From an uncultured Oscillospiraceae bacterium (GTDB taxonomy: Bacteria > Bacillota > Clostridia > Oscillospirales > Oscillospiraceae), in contig CALXDY010000093.1 in assembly GCA_944387225.1 (NCBI GenBank), positions 1-50,340 on the forward strand: DNA of 50,340 nucleotides, read 5' to 3'. Both the position numbers and the translations under genes were made by a program. Below, piece after piece: positions 42,901 through 50,165 of the stretch. Position 1 is the stretch's first letter. Every line of letters starts with the position of its first letter. The notes below the pieces were generated by a model, which saw only the letters and a list, made by a program, of their open reading frames with translations, had not been told where the DNA came from and did not search any database.

Positions 42901-44766
42901 GTGCCGGTGAACATCGCCAATCCCGCCGATCTGAAACGGCTGCGGGAGCTGTTCCCCAACCAGGAGCTGTATCTGGTGGTGGGCAGCGACGTGGTCAGCC
43001 ACGCCTCCTCCTACCAGGTGCCGCCTCAGCCCTGGTCCGTCCACTCCATGAACCACATCATTTTCCACCGGGCCGGAGAGGCGCCCCTGCCCCAGGGGGA
43101 TCAGCTGCCCATCACCGGCGAGGTGATCCAGCTGCAGCTGCCTCCCCACCTGGAGGATATCAGCTCCACCCGCATCCGGGAAAACGTGGACATGAACCGG
43201 GACATCTCCAATCTGATCGACCCGGTAATCCAGGACTTTATCTATCAGAACGGGCTCTACCTTCGGGACAGCCAGAACAAGCCGGTGCTGGGCGCCGGGG
43301 ACTGGGAGTTCCAGTGGATCGACGATCCGAATCCCATGCTGGTGCACGACCTGACCGCCGGACAGCCGGATCGGGAGGCGGTTCGGGCGGGTATTCTCCA
43401 GTGGGGGGATCGAATCCTCACCCTTCGCTGGCGCAGCGACGGCCGGATCCTGGGGTATATCAGCTTCCGGTACCTGTCCGCCAGCCACCTGTTCGGCGCT
43501 CTGCGGGACACGGAGCTGGCCAACCGCATCCGCCTGCGCTCGGCGGGCACCACCCTGATGATTACCTCCCTGGCGGCCGACCGCTCCGACCCCCTGCGGG
43601 ACAATCTGCAGCTGCTGCTTACCGAGGTGCTGGCCCAGGCCCTGGCCGACGACTGTATCTACGGCCTGTACCGGCCCCATGGAAATTTGCCCGATCACAC
43701 CCTGGAGGACGCTTTGCTGCGCCAGGGCTTCTTCCGCCAGGAGAAGGACGCTCCCTTGTGGGAGGTGGATATGAGCGCCCCTTCGGTGCTGATTCAGAAT
43801 CTGGAGACCACCATCCAAGACCCCCTCAACCGGAATCCAAAGGTGCTGGCGGCCATTCAGGAGGGGCATCGCCGCCTCCAGCGCACCCTGACCAAGCTGT
43901 TCCCCGGGTCCCTGGTGCTGACCATCTCCTCCGACGTGATTCATCAGCGTCTGCTGCAGATGATCACCACTTACAACGAGGTGCCCGCCGAACCCACGGA
44001 GCCCAGGCGGCTGGGAAAGAATATGTGCGTCCCCTACGGCAAGCTGCTCCGGGGTAAGACGGTGCCCAACACCGTGACCAAAACCATCCACACCGACAAG
44101 GTCTTTACCCCCGACCTGTCCCAGCATACCATGGAGGCTTTCCCTTACTACTCCCCCATCCCCAGCCAGATCCGCACCATCAAATCCTTCAACCGACCGG
44201 TGATTCTGGTGGACGACCTGATGCACCCCGGATTCCGCATCAAGGCCCTGGATCCCATTCTCCGGGAGGAGCAGGTGGACATCCGCATGGTGCTGGTGGG
44301 CCTGCTGTCCGGCCACGGCCGGGATCTGATGGACTCCTACGGCTGGCCGGTGGACAGTGTGTACTTCCTCCCCCGGCTGCGGGAGTGGTTCGTGGAATCC
44401 ACCCTGTACCCCTTCATCGGCGGCAACACCGTCCGGCGGGACGCCTCGCCGGTGCCCGGCCTGCTGCCCGGTATCAACCATATCCTACCCTACGCATCCC
44501 CCCTCTTCCGGGGCCAGTGCAGCGAAGAGGCGGTCTTTGAACTGTCACGGTGCTGCCTGGAGTCCGCCCGGGATGTGATCCTCACCCTGGAGCAGGAGTA
44601 CCGCAGCCTGTACGGACGGAACCTCACCCTCAGCCGCCTGCCCGAGGCGGTGATCCTCCCCCTGTGCCTGGATAAGGGCACCTGCCTGGGCTATGATCCC
44701 TCTCTGGCGGCCTCCGTCTATCTGGAAAATGACCTGGAGCAGCTGCTGCGTACCTACCGGGTATAG
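39964..44766 (+). CDS. Giant fusion: HD hydrolase, helical repeats, NMNAT-like, GNAT-like and PRTase-like domains
   Basis: The protein has 1600 residues. Near 180-265 lies an HD phosphohydrolase core with a full H..HD..D set (GVHHIAVTVARG, AAHDIGKYG, SHIAANHST, IYADFRS), YqeK-like. Residues about 340-880 are helical, HEAT/ARM-like. Near 910-1085 is a nucleotidyltransferase of the NadD/CoaD class: FFPGTFDPFTLSHKG with His of the HxGH-type site, LYLVVGSDVVSHA and the NadD-type ISSTRIRE. Near 1105-1260 is a GNAT-like region (GYISFRYLSAS, ITSLAADRSD). Near 1412 is a PRPP-loop-like VILVDDLMHPG. In many Firmicutes NadD and YqeK are separate neighbours. The ATG follows AGAGGGGAG. A role in NAD or nucleotide turnover is inferred; GNAT and PRTase calls are weaker. 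Confidence 0.8.
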   Translation: MQEKRMRQITLQVAEALTAQKLSYAPTRRAAIELLRTPGWTEELLSLLPIRSRLECGQILDLCAPILPKLSPAPPDGWLAFCYRYIRDILFPEGGFAPDKEEYEDGARFYLTVLQIMLDQERQALPFDPLMDLELLPPEVYQGCDSAAEYGRFLERYRQEYVYELMRLGQEVTPFRTLGHIAGVHHIAVTVARGLKDAGVEVDLALASGAAAAHDIGKYGCRAGERVPYLHYYYTDQWLQKREMPGISHIAANHSTWDLELESLSVESLCLIYADFRSKQDRDKDGNEITVLYPLDASFQVILSKLDNVDASKRRRYEMVYGRLHDFEDYMRSLGVDVELTGHPQPVKKARDPSLMNPQETVEGLALLSVGHSLRLMHLLSNERKFGNIIEAARSTKDWKQLRAYLNIFQEYLTYLSVKQKTQALAFLYELLVHREGDIRRQAAAIMGQMIAQFHLVYQKELPADALEDPSEQVPFDLWREYLERIIHPDHKTTQQQRSHISYTLKLVLSAMLEYASPGDIPKFLAELFRYYRDPEQTEADTAFTLLDAACYIPAQYCGQQMRERMIEFAAHWAASRDLRMETAALLFLRRAERSLSREHPQLRRIVDIARAVPPSSLTVTFLQYRILRRAGEDVSYHKHVLYDQNVTSEVFLDNLKTATPWIVKSVGVELLRDQVEYGLMEHILHICTHFSNLVKVSERVVVRHEAGAALVRILPLLRRDQRNEVVVELGKGLEMGQYSISKYIPQYLGQAALFLYPSELNEQVLWLRTLLGSPNDSAVSGALNTIAVLLQHYPAYRTRFNETEADFENRRQELLGLLLLGLAHYRTSVRQEALLVTGKLLYESNVLPMEEKAHLFSLSYRKLLFLIQESAGSADDLTFFYRAAALAHISRFISLWRLDHGPFTFTPPQRIAFFPGTFDPFTLSHKGIVRAIRDLGFEVYLAVDEFSWSKKAQPHLIRRQIVNLSVAGDFHVHLFPDDVPVNIANPADLKRLRELFPNQELYLVVGSDVVSHASSYQVPPQPWSVHSMNHIIFHRAGEAPLPQGDQLPITGEVIQLQLPPHLEDISSTRIRENVDMNRDISNLIDPVIQDFIYQNGLYLRDSQNKPVLGAGDWEFQWIDDPNPMLVHDLTAGQPDREAVRAGILQWGDRILTLRWRSDGRILGYISFRYLSASHLFGALRDTELANRIRLRSAGTTLMITSLAADRSDPLRDNLQLLLTEVLAQALADDCIYGLYRPHGNLPDHTLEDALLRQGFFRQEKDAPLWEVDMSAPSVLIQNLETTIQDPLNRNPKVLAAIQEGHRRLQRTLTKLFPGSLVLTISSDVIHQRLLQMITTYNEVPAEPTEPRRLGKNMCVPYGKLLRGKTVPNTVTKTIHTDKVFTPDLSQHTMEAFPYYSPIPSQIRTIKSFNRPVILVDDLMHPGFRIKALDPILREEQVDIRMVLVGLLSGHGRDLMDSYGWPVDSVYFLPRLREWFVESTLYPFIGGNTVRRDASPVPGLLPGINHILPYASPLFRGQCSEEAVFELSRCCLESARDVILTLEQEYRSLYGRNLTLSRLPEAVILPLCLDKGTCLGYDPSLAASVYLENDLEQLLRTYRV

Positions 44767-44794
44767 CTGAAAAATGATTCCGAGGTGTAATATC

Positions 44795-46033
44795 ATGTAT
44801 TATTATTACGAAAAGGCGGGCAAAACCCTGGCTTCCTTCCGGGACGACCTGCCCTATACCAAGTGTGCCGCGCCTGGGGAAGGTCCCATCTTCTTCCTGG
44901 TGGAGGGGGATCCGGTGCTGGGCCGGGGCGCCTTCCGGGTGGCCCATCCCGGTCAGCTCCGCTGCCCCCACGGGCTGGAGGTGCTGGACGCCGGACGCTT
45001 GCCCCAGGTGGAGCTGGACGCCCCCCTGTCCGCCGCTTTGGCGGAGGGGCGGCTGACCGCCGTCAATAGGAGCCGCCCCGGCTGGGAGGACATCCTCACC
45101 GCCATCCCCAAACAGGGGAAAAAGCGGGTGAATATCCTGGCCATCGGAGATGTGGGCTCCACCCTGCTGACGGGGCTGAAGCTGCTGGGCGGGGATGTGA
45201 TTGACTCCATCGGCATCTGCGATCTCAGCGACGCCATTACCGCCCGGTGGGAGTTTGAGATGGGCCAGATCAATCTGCCCTGGAACTATGACGTATTCCC
45301 GGAGGTGGAGGTCATTCCCCCGGAGAAGCTGTTTGACTGCGATATGTTCGTCTTTGTGGCCTCCCGGGGGATCCCACCGGTGGGCTCTCAGGTGAAGGAT
45401 GTGCGGATGGCCCAGTTTGAGACCAACGCCGCCATTGTCAAGCAGTATGCCCGCATGGCCCGGCAGGCAGGGTTCCGGGGCCTGTGGTGCGCCGTGTCCG
45501 ACCCGGTGGATCCCCTGGCAAAAACCGCCTATCTGGAGAGCAACAAGGATGAAAACGGCGTGTGGGACGGCAAGGGCCTGCGCCCTGAGCAGGTGCAGGG
45601 CTTCGGCCTGGGGGTGATGAATGCCCGGGCGGCCTATTTCGCCAAGCGGGACAGCCGCTTTGCCTCCTTCCTGACGGAGGGCCGCTCCTTTGGGCCTCAC
45701 GGCACCGGGCTGACGGTGGCCAATTCCATTGAGCACTATGACGACGCCCTCTCCCAGGAGCTGACCCAGCTCACTGTGACCGCCAACCTGAAAATGCGGG
45801 AGATCGGCTTCAAGCCCTACGTGGCTCCCGCCCTGTCCTCCGGAGCGTTGTCCCTGCTGCTGACCCTTCGGGGGGAGTGGCACTGCGGCTCTGTGTTCCT
45901 GGACGGCATCTATATGGGCGTGAAAAACCGCTACACCCCCGCCGGGGTGGAGACGGAGCTGCTGCCCCACATCCCCGACGCCCTTTACGCCCATATCCAG
46001 GCGGCGGCAGAGCATTTGAAGGAGATCCTCTGA
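44795..46033 (+). CDS. Lactate/malate dehydrogenase-like protein
   Basis: The protein has about 412 residues. After a 110-residue N-terminal extension comes an LDH/MDH-like Rossmann domain: ILAIGDVGSTLLTGLKLLG, CDLSD in the position of the NAD-binding Asp, FVFVASRGIPPVG, and FETNAAIVKQYARMARQ. VSDPVDPLAKTAY stands in place of the usual VTNPVD. The catalytic His is in FGPHGTGL. It is longer than normal LDH, and the substrate-contact Arg residues cannot be assigned by eye. The ATG at 44795 has GAGGTGT eight bases upstream. It is 28 bp behind the fusion gene and 28 bp before the flavodoxin-like gene, so one operon. Substrate unknown. Confidence 0.75.
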   Translation: MYYYYEKAGKTLASFRDDLPYTKCAAPGEGPIFFLVEGDPVLGRGAFRVAHPGQLRCPHGLEVLDAGRLPQVELDAPLSAALAEGRLTAVNRSRPGWEDILTAIPKQGKKRVNILAIGDVGSTLLTGLKLLGGDVIDSIGICDLSDAITARWEFEMGQINLPWNYDVFPEVEVIPPEKLFDCDMFVFVASRGIPPVGSQVKDVRMAQFETNAAIVKQYARMARQAGFRGLWCAVSDPVDPLAKTAYLESNKDENGVWDGKGLRPEQVQGFGLGVMNARAAYFAKRDSRFASFLTEGRSFGPHGTGLTVANSIEHYDDALSQELTQLTVTANLKMREIGFKPYVAPALSSGALSLLLTLRGEWHCGSVFLDGIYMGVKNRYTPAGVETELLPHIPDALYAHIQAAAEHLKEIL

Positions 46034-46061
46034 TCATTCCGGGAAAACGAAGGTGAACGAC

Positions 46062-47132
46062 ATGTCCCTGATTTTGGTTTCACCCAATCTGGATCAGCCT
46101 CAGCGGCAGGCCAGACTGGAAGGGGTTCTGGCCCCTCTGGCAGAGCGGGGGGATATTTACCGGGTAAGCCGTGCCGAGGAGCTGGCCCCCCGGCCTGGTG
46201 ACCGGTTGGTTTTTGCCCTTGCCCTGGATGAGACGGGGCTGAACCAGCAGTATCTGCCCTTTCTGGCACGGCTGCGGCGGGAGCGGGAGCTGCTGAAGGG
46301 GTGCACCGGTGGGATCATCGTGGATGGCCCCGGGGAGTTGTATACCAAATCCACCGCCGCCAATCTGGCCCTGGCCATGAACGGGGCGGGCTGCGCCCTC
46401 ATCGGGCGGCCTCTGGTGGAGGCCACCGGCTCCCTGGCCAACTTCGCCGTCCAGGCCCAAAACCTGGGCACCGACCTGCCGGGCGCTTATCAGGCCGCAG
46501 TTGCCCAGCTGATCCAGCGGCTGGAGACGGAGATCTTCCCTCGGCGGGAACGGCCCAAACTGCTGGCGCTCCATGCTTCCAGCCACCATACCTCCAACAC
46601 CATGGCCCTTTGGGACCAGGTCCGGAATCGTCTGGGGGACAGGTGGGAGATTCGGGAGATCGGGCTGCGGAACGGAACCATTTCCGACTGCTCCGGCTGC
46701 CCCTACACCATGTGCCTCCACTTTGGGGAGCGGGGGGGCTGCTTCTACGGCGGAGTCATGTCCCAGGAGGTATATCCCGCCGTGCGGTGGGCCGACGCAC
46801 TGGTGCTTTTGTGCCCCAACTACAACGATGCCCTGTCGGCCAACCTCACCGCCTTTATCAACCGGCTTACCTCTCTGTTCCGTCAGACCCGCTTTTATGA
46901 CAAGGCGGTGTTTGCCCTGGTGGTGTCCGGGTACTCCGGTGGGGATCTGGTAGCCCGGCAGGTGGTTTCCGCCATGAATATGAATAAATCCTTCTATCTG
47001 CCCCCCTATTTTGCCATGCTGGAGACGGCCAACCGGCCGGGGGAGGTGCTGGCCGCCCTGGGGATCCATCAGCGTCTGGACGACTTTGCCCGGCGGATGG
47101 AGGAAAGCCTTGTGCAGCCCAGCGAACCATAG
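46062..47132 (+). CDS. Flavodoxin-like / NADPH-dependent FMN reductase-like protein
   Basis: The protein has about 356 residues. The second half (from about 165) is flavodoxin-like: LLALHASSHHTSNTMALWD is the FMN phosphate loop region, WADALVLLCPNYNDALSANL follows, and ALVVSGYSGGDLVARQ is near the end. Between them GTISDCSGCPYTMCLHF and GGCFYG give four Cys, as in NADPH-dependent FMN reductases of the iron-sulfur flavoprotein type, although spacing is looser. The first 160 residues (IIVDGPGELYTKSTAANLALAMNGAG) form a separate domain I do not recognise. The ATG at 46062 is preferred over a GTG nine bases upstream because AAGGTGA precedes it. It is last in the three-gene operon. Confidence 0.78.
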   Translation: MSLILVSPNLDQPQRQARLEGVLAPLAERGDIYRVSRAEELAPRPGDRLVFALALDETGLNQQYLPFLARLRRERELLKGCTGGIIVDGPGELYTKSTAANLALAMNGAGCALIGRPLVEATGSLANFAVQAQNLGTDLPGAYQAAVAQLIQRLETEIFPRRERPKLLALHASSHHTSNTMALWDQVRNRLGDRWEIREIGLRNGTISDCSGCPYTMCLHFGERGGCFYGGVMSQEVYPAVRWADALVLLCPNYNDALSANLTAFINRLTSLFRQTRFYDKAVFALVVSGYSGGDLVARQVVSAMNMNKSFYLPPYFAMLETANRPGEVLAALGIHQRLDDFARRMEESLVQPSEP

Positions 47133-47141
47133 AACAAAGCG

Positions 47142-47176
47142 AAGGGAGAGCGGCCCGTTTTGGGCCGCTCTCCCTT
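47142..47176 (+). terminator. Intrinsic terminator of the fusion operon
   Basis: A perfect 15-bp stem, AAGGGAGAGCGGCCC with GGGCCGCTCTCCCTT, has a GTTTT loop. It starts ten bases after the last stop codon and lies between convergent genes. The T-tract after it is interrupted (TGAAATTTT). Confidence 0.8.
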
Positions 47177-47191
47177 TGAAATTTTGTGATG

Positions 47192-48070
47192 TTAGGAAAT
47201 GGGGTGCCGCTGTACCCAGACCCGGCCCACCACCGCGCCCAGCATGAAGATGTTCCCGCAGAAATACAGCCATACCAGCAGGATGATAATGGAGGCCAGG
47301 GAGCCGTACACCAGGGAGTACCGGGAGGACATGTCGATAAACCAGGAGAACAGGACGGAGCAGGCCACCATGCCCAGGGCGGAAATGGTGGCGGTCAGGC
47401 GCAGCATTCCTTTTCGGTGGAAGCGGATGGCCCGGGGGGTACCCGCCCGGTAAATGACCAGCACCAGCAGCAGCACCACGCAGAACAGCAGCAGATAGCG
47501 CAGCCACCGCCATACGGCGGACAGAGAGGGGAGAGAGGGCAGCAGCGCCAGCAGGGGCTTGGGCAGCAGATCGTTCAGGGCCCGGAAGAACCATTCGCCG
47601 GTGAAAATCACCACGATAGACAGGTAAACCGTCAACAGGAAGATGAGGGAAAGGGCTACGCTGAATATCACCCGCCGGACTGGGTTTTCCACCTGGATGG
47701 CATAAAGGTCATCCATGGTTTGCAGCAGGGTACGCATGCCTGCGGAGGCAGACAGAATGATGGTGAACATACAGGCCAGCAGCAGCGGAGTGGTTTGGCT
47801 TTGGGGAATGCTGGACACATAGGTTAGGTAATCCAGGATGATGTTCAGGCTGTCCCTGGGCAGCAGGGGGTCCAGCACGGAAAAAATCTGCTGTGCGTCC
47901 AGAGGCAGCAGGCCGATGAGGTAGTTGACGCACATCAGCAGGGGAAACAGGGTCATAATCAGGTAATAGGACAGGGCTGCGGCGGTTCGGGCCACACCCA
48001 CCCGGCCGTAGACGTCCGCGGTCTCCAGCACAAAGGATATGGGGGGCCATTTCTCCAGGGCGCGGAGCAT
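47192..48070 (-). CDS. YihY/BrkB family membrane protein
   Basis: About 292 residues with six membrane helices. Family features: VGVARTAAALSYYLIMTLFPLL near the N-terminus (quoted in part in the next words as RTAAALSYYLI), ILSASAGMRTLLQTMDDLY and the C-terminal YGSLASIIILLVWLYFCGN. Once annotated as ribonuclease BN, the family is now regarded as an integral membrane protein of uncertain function. The ATG at 48070 is supported by GAGGAGGTG at good spacing; the frame is open to 48142 without a better site. Confidence 0.9.
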   Translation of the reverse strand: MLRALEKWPPISFVLETADVYGRVGVARTAAALSYYLIMTLFPLLMCVNYLIGLLPLDAQQIFSVLDPLLPRDSLNIILDYLTYVSSIPQSQTTPLLLACMFTIILSASAGMRTLLQTMDDLYAIQVENPVRRVIFSVALSLIFLLTVYLSIVVIFTGEWFFRALNDLLPKPLLALLPSLPSLSAVWRWLRYLLLFCVVLLLVLVIYRAGTPRAIRFHRKGMLRLTATISALGMVACSVLFSWFIDMSSRYSLVYGSLASIIILLVWLYFCGNIFMLGAVVGRVWVQRHPIS

Positions 48071-48157
48071 GAGCCGCACCTCCTCTCCGGAAGGGCCTGC
48101 CTTCCCCCCCTCAGTGTACCAGATTTTCAGGCGGAAAGCCATCGTTTTCTGGAAAGC

Positions 48158-48186
48158 AAAAAGCCGTCTGCAATTGCAGACGGCTC
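48158..48186 (-). terminator. Intrinsic terminator of rpsT
   Basis: The palindromic stem AGCCGTCTGCAA/TTGCAGACGGCT is followed on the minus strand by TTTTTG. It lies 25 bases past the rpsT stop. Confidence 0.85.
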
Positions 48187-48211
48187 ATTTCACTTGCTTT
48201 GGAACAGACAA

Positions 48212-48475
48212 TCAGGCCAGCTTGTTCAGCTTGATGGTCATGCTGCTCTTCTTGTTGGCAGCGTTGTTCTTGTGCAGCAGACCCTTGGCAGCAGCCTTGT
48301 CCACGGCCTTCACAGCCACCTTGTAAGCGACATCGGCCTCGCTGCGGTTGCCTTCGGCCACCGCCGCCTCAAACTTCTTGAGCTCGGTCTTCAGCGCAGA
48401 CTTAGCGGCCTTGTTCTGCATGGCCTTGGTCTCAGCAACCAGGACACGCTTCTTTGCAGACTTGATATTCGGCAA
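48212..48475 (-). CDS. rpsT: 30S ribosomal protein S20, TTG start
   Basis: S20 binds the 5' and 3' minor parts of 16S rRNA in the small subunit. From a TTG at 48475 the protein is 87 residues and begins PNIKSAKKRV after the initiator Met, matching the usual MANIKSAKKR start and length. AGGAGG lies eight bases upstream of the TTG, at 48484-48489. An in-frame upstream start would add residues not found in S20. C-terminal blocks KAAAKGLLHKNNAANKKS are typical. Divergent from gpr, an arrangement seen in many Firmicutes. Confidence 0.95.
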   Translation of the reverse strand: MPNIKSAKKRVLVAETKAMQNKAAKSALKTELKKFEAAVAEGNRSEADVAYKVAVKAVDKAAAKGLLHKNNAANKKSSMTIKLNKLA

Positions 48476-48540
48476 ACCAAACACCTCCTCCGATTCTGCA
48501 ATCGTCAAAATTTGAGCACATAAACCCTGTGCGGATATGT

Positions 48541-48569
48541 ATTATAACACCTGCCCCCAGGAATTGCAA
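48541..48569 (-). promoter_or_regulatory. Extended -10 promoter of rpsT
   Basis: On the minus strand TTGCAA (48569-48564), 17 bases, and perfect TATAAT (48546-48541) with an upstream TG (TGTTATAAT). The leader would be about 60 nt. Confidence 0.75.
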
Positions 48570-48667
48570 CTATTTTTTTGAATTTTTTTGTCCGGCGGTT
48601 AAGGCCTGTTTCCCAGGGCAATCTAAGGGGGAGCGTGTCCGTATTTTTTGGGAAAACAGGAGGGCAT

Positions 48668-49549
48668 ATGGCACAGATTCGTACCGATTTGGCGTTGGAA
48701 GCGAAGGCTCTGTGGCAGGAGCGGGCGGGGGAGATGACCCGCCTGGAGGGAGTGGAGGCCACAGAATCGGTTCGGGAGGGATTTCCCTGCACTCTGGTGC
48801 ACATCACCAGCGACCGGGGAGCCCAGGCTCTGGGCATGCCCGTGGGCCGGTATGTGACCCTGACCATGGACGGGCTGCTTCGCCGGGAGGAGAATGCCTT
48901 CTCCCGGGGAGTGACCGCCATCGCCCGGGAGCTGGAATCGCTGATGGACGACCTTCCCGAGGACGGGCCGGTGCTGGTGGTGGGGCTGGGCAACAGCGCC
49001 ATTACCCCAGACGCCATCGGCCCCAGGGCACACCGGTACACGCTGGTGACCCGCCATCTGGTGGAGGGCCTGCCGGAGCAGTTCGGCGCCTTTCGTCCGG
49101 TGAGTGCCCTGGCCCCCGGCGTGCTGGGTACCACGGGGATGGAGAGCGGCCAGGTGGTGCAGGCAGTGTGCCGGGAGCTGCGCCCTGTTTGCGTGGTGGC
49201 GGTGGATGCTCTGGCCGCCCGCTCCGTCAGCCGGCTGTGCCGCACCGTTCAGCTGGCGGATACGGGGATCGCTCCCGGGTCGGGCATCGGGAACTGTCGG
49301 GCTGCCCTGAACCGGGAGACCCTGGGCATTCCTGTCCTGGCGGTGGGGGTGCCTACGGTAGTGGACTGCGCCACCTTGGCCGCGGATCTGGCCCCGGGGG
49401 CGGCTCTGTCCCACAGTGGGGACCTGCTGGTGACGCCAAAGGACATTGACAGCCGGGTGGACGATCTGTCCAAGGTGATCGGCTACGGAATCAGCATGGC
49501 GCTGCAGCCCGGGCTGACGGTAGGGGATCTGGACCTTCTGCTCACCTAG
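48668..49549 (+). CDS. gpr: Germination protease (GPR endopeptidase)
   Basis: This spore protease degrades small acid-soluble proteins during germination. It has 293 residues from the ATG at 48668 with AGGAGGG upstream. The start IRTDLALEAKAL is the autoprocessing region of the zymogen; only about six residues precede the cut site, a shorter propeptide than in Bacillus. Conserved blocks are VLVVGLGNSAITPDAIGP, PGVLGTTGMES, VDALAARSVSRL, IAPGSGIGN and LGIPVLAVGVPTVVD. Forespore-specific control is expected, but I could not find a convincing sigma-G promoter. A spoIIP gene does not follow it here. Confidence 0.95.
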   Translation: MAQIRTDLALEAKALWQERAGEMTRLEGVEATESVREGFPCTLVHITSDRGAQALGMPVGRYVTLTMDGLLRREENAFSRGVTAIARELESLMDDLPEDGPVLVVGLGNSAITPDAIGPRAHRYTLVTRHLVEGLPEQFGAFRPVSALAPGVLGTTGMESGQVVQAVCRELRPVCVVAVDALAARSVSRLCRTVQLADTGIAPGSGIGNCRAALNRETLGIPVLAVGVPTVVDCATLAADLAPGAALSHSGDLLVTPKDIDSRVDDLSKVIGYGISMALQPGLTVGDLDLLLT

Positions 49550-49637
49550 GAACGGATTGAATCAGCAAAATCAAACTGATATTGGTCAGATACAGCACCA
49601 GAAATTCTCCTACGGTTCGTTTCATCCATGCATCCAT
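49542..49637 (-). CDS. Possible 31-residue hydrophobic peptide
   Basis: A minus-strand ORF starts at ATG 49637 behind a textbook ribosome site (AAGGAGGGG, seven bases from AGGAGG to ATG). It encodes MDAWMKRTVGEFLVLYL followed by TNISLILLIQSVPR and stops at 49542, eight bases inside the gpr 3' end. Residues 9-28 form one membrane helix. The strong ribosome site is the main support; I do not recognise a family. It could be a small membrane protein or a chance ORF. Confidence 0.45.
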   Translation of the reverse strand: MDAWMKRTVGEFLVLYLTNISLILLIQSVPR

Positions 49638-49761
49638 CTTCACCCCTCCTTCCCCCTACCATACGGGAGGAGGAAATGGAATATACCGCCAAAAAACGGG
49701 ACAGACTATTGCCAGAACCGGGAAGCGGAGAACGCTTTCCACTGGAAAGGATGGACTGTCT

Positions 49762-50046
49762 ATGGTGAAAGGCATCACCCGTCAGGTGATACTGGTGAAA
49801 TCTCCCGACCCCAAGCTGTTTGAGGAGGCCATTTTTATTGTCAAGGAGGAGGCGCTGGCCCGCCAGGGCGTCACCGCCGATCAGGTGCTGCGCCAGGCTC
49901 GTCAGGCGGCGGACGGGTATCTGAAGGGCAGCCGGGCCTGGAACCGGCGGCTGGACGGGATGTGGAGGCTGTCCGGGCCCATCTGGTGCTGCGCGGGGGC
50001 GGCCGCCGCTTCTCTGGCCTGGTATGCCGCCTTGTTCCTGCTATAA
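49762..50046 (+). CDS. Small tail-anchored protein of unknown function
   Basis: The 94-residue protein has a soluble N-terminal part (MVKGITRQVILVKSPDPK, FEEAIFIVKEEALARQG) and one C-terminal membrane helix (WCCAGAAAASLAWYAALFLL). The type looks conserved among Clostridia, but I cannot name it with confidence. The ATG at 49762 has AAGGA about eleven bases upstream; the frame is open to 49582 with no better site. It lies between gpr and an ABC transporter gene. Confidence 0.65.
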   Translation: MVKGITRQVILVKSPDPKLFEEAIFIVKEEALARQGVTADQVLRQARQAADGYLKGSRAWNRRLDGMWRLSGPIWCCAGAAAASLAWYAALFLL

Positions 50047-50095
50047 AAATCCTTCCATTTTTCTTAAGAGAATCACAAGAAAACCTTTCGGGGAA

Positions 50096-50129
50096 TTGCA
50101 CAAACTGTATGCTATCCTTTCATACAGTT
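50096..50129 (+). promoter_or_regulatory. TTGCAC element and 9-bp dyad upstream of the ABC ATPase gene
   Basis: TTGCAC at 50096-50101 is a -35-like hexamer. AACTGTATG (50103-50111) and CATACAGTT (50121-50129) are perfect inverted arms around nine bases, and the loop holds an extended -10-like TGCTATCCT. The dyad over a likely promoter suggests an operator. Confidence 0.45.
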
Positions 50130-50165
50130 AAGGCCGGAACCATCCGGCCAAAGGAGAGTGATCGC

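Noticed and set aside
39886..44481. A 1531-codon open frame on the minus strand opposite the giant fusion gene
   Set aside because: The sense strand has real HD and nucleotidyltransferase motifs and a ribosome site; the antisense product is Gln/His/Gly-rich with none.
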